In this document: piece by piece, positions 36,086-44,830 of the stretch
How the letters are laid out: each line of letters starts with the position of its first letter
How positions within the stretch are numbered: the stretch's first letter is position 1
Assembly (NCBI GenBank): GCA_963814055.1
Contig: CAWFBJ010000017.1
Coordinates: 558,001-622,000, forward strand
Reading direction: 5' to 3'
Source: AWTP1-13 sp963814055
Lineage (GTDB): Bacteria > Pseudomonadota > Alphaproteobacteria > Rhizobiales > Hyphomicrobiaceae
Length of the DNA: 64,000 nucleotides
The notes under the pieces: model-generated
Databases searched by the model: none
What the model was told of the DNA's origin: nothing
Seen by the model: the letters and a program-made list of their open reading frames with translations, nothing else
Program-made: the position numbers and the translations under genes

Positions 36086-36484
36086 ATGAATCTCGCTCCC
36101 CTCACCAACGCGCCCTTCGCCATCCAGCTTCACGCCTACGCGGCGCTGGCCGCATTCGTGCTCGGCGCCGTGCAGCTCGCTCGCGTGAAGGGAACGACGC
36201 AGCATCGCGCCCTCGGCTACACCTGGGTCGGGCTGATGCTGATCGTCGCCATCAGCTCGTTCTGGATTCACGACATGCGCGTCTGGGGGCCATGGAGCCC
36301 CATCCACCTGCTCTTGATTTTCACGCTGGCGATGCTGCCGCTGGGAGTTCATTGCGCCCGCCGCCACAACGTCACCGGGCACAAGCGCACCATGATCAGC
36401 ATCTTCGCCGGCGCCTTGATCATCGCCGGCATTTTCACCCTCGCGCCTGGCCGCATCATGCATCGCGTCCTATTCGGCGGCTGA
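36086..36484 (+). CDS. DUF2306 membrane protein
   Basis: 132 residues. Four predicted TM segments, with the family pattern IQLHAYAALAAFVLGAVQLA, KGTTQHRALGYTWVGLMLIV, PIHLLLIFTLAMLPLGVHCA and HKRTMISIFAGALIIAGIFT. Conserved His-x4-Arg-x2-Gly (HRALGY) could coordinate a heme or metal. Function unknown. ATG at 36086, 47 bp after ssb stop; shares its upstream hairpin. Confidence 0.8.
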   Translation: MNLAPLTNAPFAIQLHAYAALAAFVLGAVQLARVKGTTQHRALGYTWVGLMLIVAISSFWIHDMRVWGPWSPIHLLLIFTLAMLPLGVHCARRHNVTGHKRTMISIFAGALIIAGIFTLAPGRIMHRVLFGG

Positions 36485-36574
36485 CCTCCTCTCCCCTGCA
36501 ATGGGGAAAGGGAAATCATCGAAAATCGCGTGCAAAAAAAGCCGCCCGCAGACGCGTTCGGAGCTTTGAAAAAT

Positions 36575-36600
36575 AGCCTGAAATTGCTATATTTCAGGCT
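36575..36600. promoter_or_regulatory. 26-bp perfect palindrome upstream of gyrA
   Basis: AGCCTGAAAT (36575-36584), TGCTAT, ATTTCAGGCT (36591-36600): 10-bp perfect inverted repeat, AT-rich centre including TATATTT-like promoter bases. It sits about 149 bp before the gyrA start. Candidate operator or cruciform; no long T-run makes it a poor terminator. Confidence 0.45.
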
Positions 36601-36748
36601 GTGCAGTGCAGCGTCATTTGCCCTCTCCGAACCTCTGAGCTATCAACGTTTTCGCGGCATCCCATTCGAGCGGTTTCGGCACCTTTTCCGGCTCTGACCA
36701 GAGCCCGAAACGCGCCTTTCGAACGACATGCAACCATAGGCAGGACCA

Positions 36749-39586
36749 GTGGCGGACAAAGACACTCCCGCGGGCGGCGGCGCGCCCGGCGACAAGGGCC
36801 CGATGGACATCAGGTCCATCTCCATCACGGACGAGATGAAGCGCTCCTACCTCGATTACGCCATGAGCGTGATCGTGTCGCGCGCGCTGCCCGATGTGCG
36901 CGACGGCCTCAAGCCCGTGCACCGGCGCATCCTGTTCGGCATGAACGAACTCGGCGTCGACTGGAACAAGAAATACGTCAAGTGCGCCCGCGTCGTCGGC
37001 GAGGTGATGGGCAAGTTCCACCCGCACGGCAATCTTGCGATCTACGATGCGCTGGTGCGCATGGCGCAGGATTTTTCCCTGCGCCTACCTCTGGTCGACG
37101 GCCAGGGCAACTTCGGCTCGATCGACGGCGATCCGCCGGCGGCCGAACGCTACACCGAATGCCGTCTTGCCAAGGTCGCGCATGCGCTGCTCGACGATCT
37201 CGACAAGGAAACCGTCGAGTTCCGCGAAAACTACGACGGCTCGCTGAAGGAGCCGACCGTACTCCCGGCGAAATTTCCCAACCTGCTGGTCAACGGCTCG
37301 GGCGGTATCGCCGTCGGCATGGCGACCAACATTCCCCCGCACAACCTGGGCGAGGTGATCGATGCCTGCATCGCCCACCTCGATAACCCTGAAATCTCGA
37401 TCGATGAGCTCACCCAGATCGTGCCCGGTCCGGACTTCCCGACCGGCGCGCTGATCCTCGGTCGCGCGGGGATCGTCTCGGCCTATCACAAGGGCCGCGG
37501 CTCCATCATCATGCGCGCCAAGGTGCACACCGAGGACATCCGCAAGGACCGCGAGGCGCTGATCGTTACCGCCATTCCCTACCAGGTGAACAAGCGCGTC
37601 CTGATCGAGAAGATCGCCGAGCAGGTACGCGAGAAGCGCATCGAGGGCATCTCCGACATCTGGGACGAATCCAATCGCGAAGGCATGCGCGTCGTCATCG
37701 AGCTGAAGCGCGATGCGATTGCCGACGTGGTGCTGAACCAGCTCTGGCGCTTCTCGGATCTGCAGACGTCGTTCGGCGCCAACATGCTGGCGATTACCGG
37801 CGGGCGGCCCGAGCAGCTCAACCTCAAGGATTTCATCTCCTCCTTTACGGCGTTCCGCGAAGAGGTGGTGTCACGACGCACCAAGCACCTGCTGACCAAG
37901 TCGCGCGACCGCGCCCACGTGTTGGTTGGCCTCGCTGTTGCCGTCGCCAACATCGACGACATGATCAAGCTGATCCGCAGCGCGCCGAGCCCGTCGGATG
38001 CCCGCGAGCAGATGATGGCCCGCGACTGGCCGGCCAAGGACATCGGCCCTCTGGTCGAGCTGATCGCCGATCCGCGCCATAAGCTGACCGCCGGTGGCAC
38101 GATCCGCCTGTCCGACGAGCAGGCGCGCGCCATCCTCGATCTGCGCCTGCAGCGCCTGACCGCGCTCGGCCGCGACGAGATCGGCGACGAGCTGAAGAAG
38201 CTCGGCGAGGAGATCAAGGAGTTTCTCGCCATCCTTGCCTCGCGCATTCGCATCGTCGATCTCATCAAGGGCGAACTCAACGCCATCAAGACCGAGTTCG
38301 GCACCCCGCGTCTCACCGAGATCGTCGAGATGGAGGGCGAGGTCGAGGACGAGGACCTGATCCAGCGCGAGGACGTGGTGGTGACCGTCAGCCACCGCGG
38401 CTACATCAAGCGCGTGCCGCTCTCCACCTATCGCGCCCAGCGCCGTGGCGGCAAAGGCCGCTCGGGCATGTCGACGCGCGACGAGGACGTGGTCACGCAG
38501 ATCTTCATCGCCTCGACGCACACGCCTGTGCTGTTCTTCTCCTCGCGCGGCATGGTCTATCGCATGAAGGTGTGGCGGCTGCCTGCGGCGACGCCCCAGT
38601 CCGTCGGCAAGGCGCTGGTCAACCTGCTGCCCTTGGCGGAAGGCGAGGTCATCACCTCCATCCTGCCGCTGCCGGAGGACGACAAGACCTGGGGTACGCT
38701 GGAACTGATGTTCGCCACGCGCAACGGCAACGTGCGCCGCAACAGTCTGGTGGACTTCGAGAACATCAACCGCAACGGCAAGATCGCCATGAAGCTCGAC
38801 GAGGGCGACAGCATCGTGCGGGTGGCGATCTGCAGGTCGGCTGGCGTCGATCTTCCTGAAGGCGCCGACGGCGAAGCGGCACCTGCGGCAAATGTCGACA
38901 TCCTGGACAACGTGCTGCTGACCACTGCCGCCGGCCGCTGCATCCGCTTCCCCGTCGACGATGTGCGCCTGTTCAAGGGTCGCGACTTCATCGGGCGTGC
39001 GCGGTATTCGGCTCGACAAGGGCGACGAGGTGATCTCGATGGCCATCCTGCGCCACGTCGAGGCGACGCCTGGCGAACGCGCGGCCTACATCAAGCAGGC
39101 GCTGGCCATGCGGCGTGCCCAGGGAGCCGAGATCGTGGAAGGGGCCGCCGAGGCACCCGAAGTCGAAGCCGAGGAGGGTGCGGAAACGATCGATCTGAGC
39201 CCGGAGCGCTACGCCGAGCTTGGAGGGCGCGAGCAGTACGTTCTAACCGTATCCGAGCGCGGTTTCGGCAAGCGCTCGTCCTCCTACGATGTATCGCATC
39301 TCCGGCCGCGGCGGCAAAGGCATCACGGCCATGATCGTCAACGACCGTAACGGGCGTCTGGTGGCCTCATTCCCGGTGGAAGAGAGCGACCAGATCATGC
39401 TCGTCACCGACGGCGGCAAGCTGATCCGCTGCCCCGTCGACGACGTGCGCATCGCCGGGCGCAGCGTGCAAGGCGTGCGCATATTCAAGACCGATGACGA
39501 CGAGAAAGTCGTCTCCGTCGAACGCATCCCCGAGGACGGCAACGGCGAGGCCGAGAGTCGAGAACGGCGAAGAACCCGGTGTTTAG
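36749..39586 (+). CDS. gyrA: DNA gyrase subunit A, read with three 3'-terminal frame breaks
   Basis: About 945 residues after joining. ATP-dependent supercoiling enzyme; GyrA carries the cleavage tyrosine. GTG start at 36749 after AGGCAGGA. The first 748 residues are intact: SITDEMKRSYLDYAMSVIVS, catalytic Tyr135 in AERYTECRLAK, and the GKGRSGM box (QRRGGKGRSGM) marking the GyrA rather than ParC C-terminus. Extra single bases at about 38993-38995 (a GGG run), 39291 (GATGTAT) and 39556 split the C-terminal barrel; repaired it reads GVRGIRLDKGD, SYDYRISGRGGKG and ends VENGEEPGV. Essential gene, so these are assembly errors most likely. The quinolone-region reads HPHGNLAIYD (residues 91-100) where E. 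coli has HPHGDSAVYD. Confidence 0.92.
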
Positions 39587-39706
39587 CTGTCATCCCGGCC
39601 TCGGGCGTCAGCTCGAGAGCCGGGACCCAGTGCCACCAGCTCCGCGCTCGTCTTTGCAGCTCCTGGGTCCCGGATATTCGCTTGCGCGAATTCCGGGATG
39701 ACAGGC
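39587..39706. repeat. Dispersed palindromic repeat (TGTCATCCCGG family), copy 4
   Basis: CTGTCATCCCGG at the left and CCGGGATGACAG at the right, with internal inverted GGGACCCAG/CTGGGTCCC. Fills the gap between convergent gyrA and the cytochrome P460 gene. Confidence 0.6.
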
Positions 39707-39710
39707 TGGC

Positions 39711-40229
39711 CTACTTGGCGTTCTTCATCGCCTCGAACGAGAACACGAAGTCCTGCTTGTCGAGCGGCTTGTGGCAGGTGAAGCAGTTCTTCAGCACCGC
39801 CTTGTCGTTGACGGTCTTGTCGGCCTTGAATGCCTGATATTCCCATTCGCCGTTGCGCACGTCGTCGCCGTATTCCTTCCCCCATCCGTCGCGCTTCTCC
39901 ATCACCGTGTAGGCGATCAGATCGCCCTTGATAAAGCGCCCGTTGGCGTCTTTCTCTGGATTGCCGGCCGCATCGAGCTTGGCCTTGTACTGCACGAGCG
40001 TGAGCACGGTGCCGCTCGGAATGGCCTTGCCGGCCTTCAGGGCCGCAATAGCTTCCGGCGTGGAATACAGCTCGCGGTACTGCTTGTTGTCGGCGCGATC
40101 GACGGTCGTGTAGAGCACGCCCTTGGCGTAATTCTCGGGAAACACCACCTTGTCGCCACCCGCCCGGACGGTTGCGGTCAGCGCCACAGCGGCCAACGCC
40201 GCTGCCGACAAAATTTGATATTTCCTCAT
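39711..40229 (-). CDS. Cytochrome P460-like c-type heme protein
   Basis: 172 residues. ATG 40229 follows GGGAGGAAAAC. Signal peptide of about 22 residues (ALTATVRAG). Mature protein opens GDKVVFPENYAKGVLYTTVD, continues GKAIPSGTVLTLVQYKAK and ends with the single heme-attachment motif CFTCH close to the C-terminus, as in cytochrome P460/c'-beta. In Nitrosomonas such proteins oxidise hydroxylamine/NO using a Lys-crosslinked heme; many homologs lack proof of that. Location periplasmic. Transcribed away from gyrA's end. Confidence 0.85.
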   Translation of the reverse strand: MRKYQILSAAALAAVALTATVRAGGDKVVFPENYAKGVLYTTVDRADNKQYRELYSTPEAIAALKAGKAIPSGTVLTLVQYKAKLDAAGNPEKDANGRFIKGDLIAYTVMEKRDGWGKEYGDDVRNGEWEYQAFKADKTVNDKAVLKNCFTCHKPLDKQDFVFSFEAMKNAK

Positions 40230-40504
40230 GTTTTCCTCCCGTGCAGACGCAATCCCTCGTCCTGAAACTTTACGCGGCCGCACAAGGCTTGGATCGTGCC
40301 CGCAACGACGTTCTCTGATGAACTTTGCGTGATGGGCGTGGTCGCTGCCGTGCGGGAATGCGCATTCGAGATACCCGGTCCGATGCCGGTTGGAGCTTTA
40401 TCGGCTGGACAATCCTGCGCTATGCAGGGATTCCAGCAAGTGGCCCAGCAGGCGGCAAGTGGCGGCCACGGCCCACACTGGGCGGCGGAAACGAGGGTGG
40501 GCTA

Positions 40505-41689
40505 ATGATGGGTGCCGGGGCAAATCTGCTGCGCGTACGCCACGGGCACGACCATACCCGCGTCACGTATGTCGAGCTGTTCTTCGACCTCGTGTTCGTG
40601 TTTGCGATCACGCAGCTCTCCCACACCCTGCTCGAGCACCTTTCGCTCAAGGGCCTGCTGCAGGCGACGCTGCTGTTCATGGCGGTGTGGTGGGTGTGGA
40701 TCTACACCTCCTGGGTCACCAATTGGCTGGACCCCGAAAAGACCCCCGTCCGGCTTCTGCTGTTCGCCTTGATGCTGGCGGGTCTCGTTCTCTCCACCTC
40801 GATTCCGCAAGCCTTCGAGTCGAAGGGCCTGGCATTTGCCGGCGCCTATGTGTTCATGCAGGTGGGACGCAGCCTGTTCATGGTGTGGGCCTTGAAGGGG
40901 CATAGCCCCGGCAACTATCACAACTTTCAGCGCGTCAGCTGTTGGCTCGCAGTGTCGGCGGTGTTCTGGATCGCGGGCGCTTTTGCGCAGGGCGACACGC
41001 GCTTTGCACTTTGGGCCATCGCGCTCGTCATCGAGTATGCCGGACCCTCGCTCGGCTTCCGGACACCGGGCCTGGGCGCCTCGACCACATCGGATTGGGA
41101 CGTGGAAGGTGGCCATCTGGCCGAGCGCTGCGCCCTGTTCGTCATCATTGCGCTCGGAGAGTTGGTCCTCGTCACCGGCGCGACATTCGCTAAATTGCCG
41201 TGGACGCCGGTGACCGTCGCCTCGTTCCTCGTCGCGTTTGTCGGCAGCGTGGCCATGTGGTGGATCTACTTCAATATCGGGGCAGAGCGCGGGAGCCGAC
41301 ATATTGCTGCCTCCGACGATCCCGGGCGGCTGGCGCGGCTCGTCTACACCTACCTGCATCTGCCGCTGGTGGCCGGCATCATTGTCGCCGCGGTCGGAGA
41401 CGAACTGGTGCTTGCCCATCCGACCGGCCACACGAACGTCCAGACCGCCGCCGTTTTGCTGGGCGGCCCGGCGCTGTACCTGATCGGCAACCTGCTGTTC
41501 AAGCGCGCCAGCGCCAAGCACTTCCCGCTCTCGCATCTGGTGGGGCTGGGGCTGTTGGCGCTGCTGGTTCCGGCTGCGACGGTCGCCAGTCCCCTGATGT
41601 TCAGCGGCGCCACGGCGCTTGTGCTCGTGATCGTGGCCATATGGGAGACGCGGTCGTTCCGGTCGAGCCGCGCGAACGCACCCGCCTAG
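40505..41689 (+). CDS. Low temperature requirement A (LtrA) family membrane protein
   Basis: 394 residues with about 10-11 TM segments. Family signature RHGHDHTRVTYVELFFDLVF (HTRVTYVELFFDLVFVFAIT) at the N-terminus, and repeated charged-polar spans (ALGELVLVTGATF, WWIYFNIGAERGSRH, AIAIWETR-like end). LtrA in Listeria affects growth in the cold; biochemical role is unknown. ATG at 40505 (MMGAGANLL) has GAGGGTGG upstream; earlier in-frame starts lie in non-conserved sequence. The 40284-40504 gap holds the divergent promoters. Confidence 0.85.
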   Translation: MMGAGANLLRVRHGHDHTRVTYVELFFDLVFVFAITQLSHTLLEHLSLKGLLQATLLFMAVWWVWIYTSWVTNWLDPEKTPVRLLLFALMLAGLVLSTSIPQAFESKGLAFAGAYVFMQVGRSLFMVWALKGHSPGNYHNFQRVSCWLAVSAVFWIAGAFAQGDTRFALWAIALVIEYAGPSLGFRTPGLGASTTSDWDVEGGHLAERCALFVIIALGELVLVTGATFAKLPWTPVTVASFLVAFVGSVAMWWIYFNIGAERGSRHIAASDDPGRLARLVYTYLHLPLVAGIIVAAVGDELVLAHPTGHTNVQTAAVLLGGPALYLIGNLLFKRASAKHFPLSHLVGLGLLALLVPAATVASPLMFSGATALVLVIVAIWETRSFRSSRANAPA

Positions 41690-41751
41690 CTTTCTCCTGT
41701 CAGGCGGATGTGAGAAGGTTGGCGCGGTGTCGGAACGAAGGAGGCAGACGC

Positions 41752-42024
41752 ATGCACACCGTAATGGTCGTCGGGGGAGGACTGATTGCGCTCGCAGTTT
41801 TTGTTCTGGGCGCCGTTGTGCTTGGCAAACCGGCGGCCGCCGGTGCCCGCTTCTTCATCCTGCCGTGGCTTATCGTTTCCCTCGTCAACCTCTACGTCGG
41901 CACAACACATGGCCACTCGGTGGTGGGCGAGTTGCCGTTTCTTGCCATTGTGTTCGGTGTGCCTGCGCTTGCTGCTTTCGCGGTCATGCGCTGGTGGAAT
42001 TCCGGTGGTGCAGCCGCGAGCTGA
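41752..42024 (+). CDS. Small three-TM membrane protein
   Basis: 90 residues. ATG 41752 is preceded by AAGGAGG. Three hydrophobic stretches: VMVVGGGLIALAVFVLGAVV, FFILPWLIVSLVNLYVG and LPFLAIVFGVPALAAFAVMR. A Ser/His-containing loop (THGHSVVGE) joins the second and third. No family name. It overlaps the 3' part of the minus-strand PDZ gene by about 130 bp, an unusually long antisense overlap. Confidence 0.7.
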   Translation: MHTVMVVGGGLIALAVFVLGAVVLGKPAAAGARFFILPWLIVSLVNLYVGTTHGHSVVGELPFLAIVFGVPALAAFAVMRWWNSGGAAAS

Positions 42025-42470
42025 CCGCGGCGCAGGCTCGAAACTGGCTCCTTACCGCAATTGCCGAGCGCTGGACGCGGGAAATCCTTGCTCGGCGGCC
42101 AGATGCCGAGAGTGGCTGGTATCGACTGCTGCCGGCCGGCACGCATGACGGTGACCGACACAACATCGCCCGGCCGCCTCCCCTGAATGAGGCAGGTGAG
42201 TTCGCGCGTGTTGAGGGCGGTGCGGCCGTCGACGGCGATGATGATGTCGTGACGAAGCAGGCCTGCAGCGGAAGCGGGGCCGGCATACTCGACGCCCGTT
42301 ATGTAGGAGCCTGCTCCGCCGCCATTATATCCTTCGACGTCGCCGCTGCTGATGTCGGTGATGATGACGCCAAGCCAGGGCCAGTCCTGTGTCTGCCCGA
42401 TCGCCTTGTGGGCAAACATCAGACCTATGAATGCCAACAGTGCCAGCGCAGGCCGTATCGCCTTTTGCAT
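41892..42470 (-). CDS. Single PDZ-domain secreted protein
   Basis: 192 residues as read. Signal peptide or N-anchor (MQKAIRPALALLAFIGLMFA). The PDZ domain spans about 30-125: WPWLGVIITDISSGDVEGYN, VEYAGPASAAGLLRHDIIIA, VDGRTALNTRELTCLIQGRR and PGDVVSVTVMRAGRQQSIPA. No protease domain. The last ~45 residues run antisense through the small membrane gene at 41752-42024 and are low in family likeness, so the true stop may lie near 42020 and be masked by an indel. ATG at 42470; 42485 is an alternative. Confidence 0.65.
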   Translation of the reverse strand: MQKAIRPALALLAFIGLMFAHKAIGQTQDWPWLGVIITDISSGDVEGYNGGGAGSYITGVEYAGPASAAGLLRHDIIIAVDGRTALNTRELTCLIQGRRPGDVVSVTVMRAGRQQSIPATLGIWPPSKDFPRPALGNCGKEPVSSLRRGQLAAAPPEFHQRMTAKAASAGTPNTMARNGNSPTTEWPCVVPT

Positions 42471-42683
42471 CGGCCGAACTTTCAACGTGCGGGCCGTAAG
42501 AGTCGCAGCAAGAATGCGTGCGCCCCGTAAGTGCCCAGCTTACGCGTCGACGTGAAAGCGGTGCAAGATCAGATGAACGGTGGGAGGCAACACGATTGCG
42601 CTAGTGGCGCAGCGCCTCGCAAAAATCCCCTGCCGCACCGATCTTGAGCGGTTTCAGGGCAAGGTTTCCATGATAAATCGCGG

Positions 42684-43583
42684 TTAGGTAAGGGCGACGA
42701 CCTCGACATGCTGGACGAGTGGGGCGGCACCTGGCTGCGCACTCCAGTCGGTGCTGTTGCGCATCTCTCCTGATGCCTTGATCCCGCTCAGACGGTCGAG
42801 TGCCACGTCCGCATAAACCCATTGCGGCTGATTGAAAATTCCTTCGGCCATCACGCCGGTTTCAGAGTACGCATGGTCGGGAGGTACGAACACGCCCGCC
42901 GCACCCGCATTGCGATCGACGGCCGGCGACCAGGGTGCATCACCGATGGTGGGAGAAAGTACGGTCACGCAGGTATTTTCGAGTGCGCGCGCCAGAGCGG
43001 CCGTCCGCACCCGGTTGTATCCCGACGCGAATTCCGTGCAGGACGGAATAAGGATGATCTCGGCGCCCGCCTCGGCCTGGGCACGCACGAGTAGCGGAAA
43101 CTCACTGTCATAGCAGATGGCGATGCCGATCCGGCCGAGTGCCGTTTCGAACACGCGCAAGCCTTCGCCGCCCGAGATGCCCCAGTTCCGCTCGAACGGG
43201 GTCATGATCAGCTTTTCCTGCACGCCTACCTTGCCGGACGGACTGAACAGCCGTGCCGCATTCACGTAGCGGCCGCCGCTCCGCGCCGATGGCCCGCTGG
43301 CGGCCAGGATGTGTACGCCGTGCCGAAGGGCGAGATCGGCATGGGCCGCGTCCATCTGCGCCAACGCGCCGGATACTGTCGCCAAAGAGGCCTGTAGATT
43401 GCCGGCCGTGGCCGCGCCCGACGCCGCGGCGTACTCCATCGCGCCGTACTCGGGAAATACGAGCAGCTGTGCGCGGTTGGTTACAGCGTCCGCAACCCAG
43501 CGCCCAATCTTGGCTTGATAGGCGTCGAGGCTTTCCAAGGCTTCGATGGGGTATTGAGCGGCCGCGATCCTGATGGTGGGCAT
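42684..43583 (-). CDS. Carbon-nitrogen hydrolase (nitrilase superfamily)
   Basis: 299 residues. Catalytic triad Glu45 (LLVFPEYGAME), Lys124 (VQEKLIMTPFERN) and Cys157 (IAICYDSEFPLL), typical of nitrilase-superfamily amidases. Acts on amides or N-carbamoyl compounds; the substrate is not predictable. ATG 43583 overlaps the GNAT stop (TGATG), so this is the third gene of the SnoaL-GNAT-nitrilase operon. N-acyltransferase next to a C-N hydrolase fits a small-molecule processing pathway. Confidence 0.88.
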   Translation of the reverse strand: MPTIRIAAAQYPIEALESLDAYQAKIGRWVADAVTNRAQLLVFPEYGAMEYAAASGAATAGNLQASLATVSGALAQMDAAHADLALRHGVHILAASGPSARSGGRYVNAARLFSPSGKVGVQEKLIMTPFERNWGISGGEGLRVFETALGRIGIAICYDSEFPLLVRAQAEAGAEIILIPSCTEFASGYNRVRTAALARALENTCVTVLSPTIGDAPWSPAVDRNAGAAGVFVPPDHAYSETGVMAEGIFNQPQWVYADVALDRLSGIKASGEMRNSTDWSAQPGAAPLVQHVEVVALT

Positions 43584-44173
43584 CACAGGGCTTTCATCCA
43601 GAACTGCATGGGCTTCGCCGTCTCGATCGGTTGGTCGATGTCCTTCCAGGCAAAGTGGGCCATCATGCCCTCGGCCCTGTCGTAGCCGCGCCTGCCCCAG
43701 AACGCATCGAGCGGCACATAATCCTTGGGCTGCAGCGGATGGTCCGGTGGCCGCACCACAGCGCAAAAGGCGCTGTGCGTAAATCTGCCGAGCGACCGGG
43801 CCTGTGCTTCGCGATGATCGAAGAACGAGTGGCCGAGACCTCTACCGCGGTACTCGGGCAGCAGCACCGACTCGCCGCAATAAAAGATGCGGGAAATATC
43901 GCAGCCGCGCGCGCGAAAGGGCGCGGCGAACGCGGCTTCGACCCCCGCGAGCGGCGCGGCAGTGGCGCAGCCGACAATCGCGTCGCCGTCGCGGGCGACA
44001 ACGATCACCGCGCCTTCCGTCTTTGAGAATTTCGACAGGTAGCCGGTCTCGTAGTCCATCGTGCCGTCGTAGAGATAGGGCCAGTGCCGGAATACGGCGA
44101 TCCGCATTTGGGCCACTGCCGGAACGACAGCTGCGAGTTCCTTGCCGGTCAGAGATACAACTGCGATCGTCAC
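43583..44173 (-). CDS. GNAT-family N-acetyltransferase
   Basis: 196 residues. GNAT fold: VVPAVAQMRIAVFRHWPYLY, the acetyl-CoA loop VLLPEYRGRGLGHSFFDHRE (R/Q-x-x-G-x-G/A) and AFWGRRGYDRAEGMMAHFAW. Substrate unknown. Its start overlaps the SnoaL gene stop and its stop overlaps the nitrilase start, so the three are translationally coupled. Confidence 0.85.
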   Translation of the reverse strand: MTIAVVSLTGKELAAVVPAVAQMRIAVFRHWPYLYDGTMDYETGYLSKFSKTEGAVIVVARDGDAIVGCATAAPLAGVEAAFAAPFRARGCDISRIFYCGESVLLPEYRGRGLGHSFFDHREAQARSLGRFTHSAFCAVVRPPDHPLQPKDYVPLDAFWGRRGYDRAEGMMAHFAWKDIDQPIETAKPMQFWMKAL

Positions 44174-44619
44174 GGCTTGGGCGCGGCGATCTGCGCCAGC
44201 CAGTCGGCGAGATTGTAGTATGTCGTCACGCGCGCGATCAGGCCGTCACGCACCTCGAAGAATGTACCGGCCGGCAGCGTGTAGGTCTGCCCTGCAGCCG
44301 GCGGCAGGCCTTCGTCGGTCTCGATGTATGTTCCCAGCACGAGAAACTCGGCCGCTGCGCGCGTGCCGTCGGCCGTTGCCAAGATCGTCATGTTCTCGAG
44401 TTGCTCGGCGTAGCAGCGCTCCATGTGCTTGGTGAACTCGCGGAAGGCCTGCTTGCCGCTGCGCCGGCGGCCCTGGTTCACGTCGTGCGCCACATCCTCG
44501 CTGAGACAGGCGAGCATGCCTTCGCTGTCCCCGTCATTGAACGCGGCGTAGTAGCGCTCGATCAGTGCCACGGTCTCTGGTGCAGCCATTCCTTGTCCAG
44601 CCATCCCTTTTGCAGTCAT
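44170..44619 (-). CDS. SnoaL-like (NTF2 fold) ketosteroid isomerase-related protein
   Basis: 149 residues from ATG 44619 behind GAGGAGGCC. Pattern VALIERYYAAFNDGDSEGML, LSEDVAHDVNQGRRR and FEVRDGLIARVTTYYNLADW fits the nuclear transport factor 2-like fold of SnoaL polyketide cyclases and limonene-epoxide hydrolase-like proteins. Possible catalytic Asp/His cannot be assigned. First gene of the operon; an MFS exporter (44831-46060) is divergent. Confidence 0.82.
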   Translation of the reverse strand: MTAKGMAGQGMAAPETVALIERYYAAFNDGDSEGMLACLSEDVAHDVNQGRRRSGKQAFREFTKHMERCYAEQLENMTILATADGTRAAAEFLVLGTYIETDEGLPPAAGQTYTLPAGTFFEVRDGLIARVTTYYNLADWLAQIAAPKP

Positions 44620-44830
44620 GGCGGCCTCCTCATTTAGATGTCGGAGCCTAGCAGGCACTTGGCAGGGCATCCAAGTATCTGCGCACGGCATGGGTACGCG
44701 GCAACGGGTCGGTGCTCGCGCGATTGCCACCGGGCAGGATTCCAGTCCCGCGTTTGCTTTCGGTAGGCGTTGCAACTAGGTTGGCGCGCGATCCACCTTC
44801 CGCCCTCCCCCGAGAATCTGAGCCCCGCCG

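Noticed and set aside
36749..39586. gyrA as a true pseudogene
   Set aside because: Essential gene; all three breaks are single-base insertions near runs or simple contexts, and repaired frames match GyrA perfectly.
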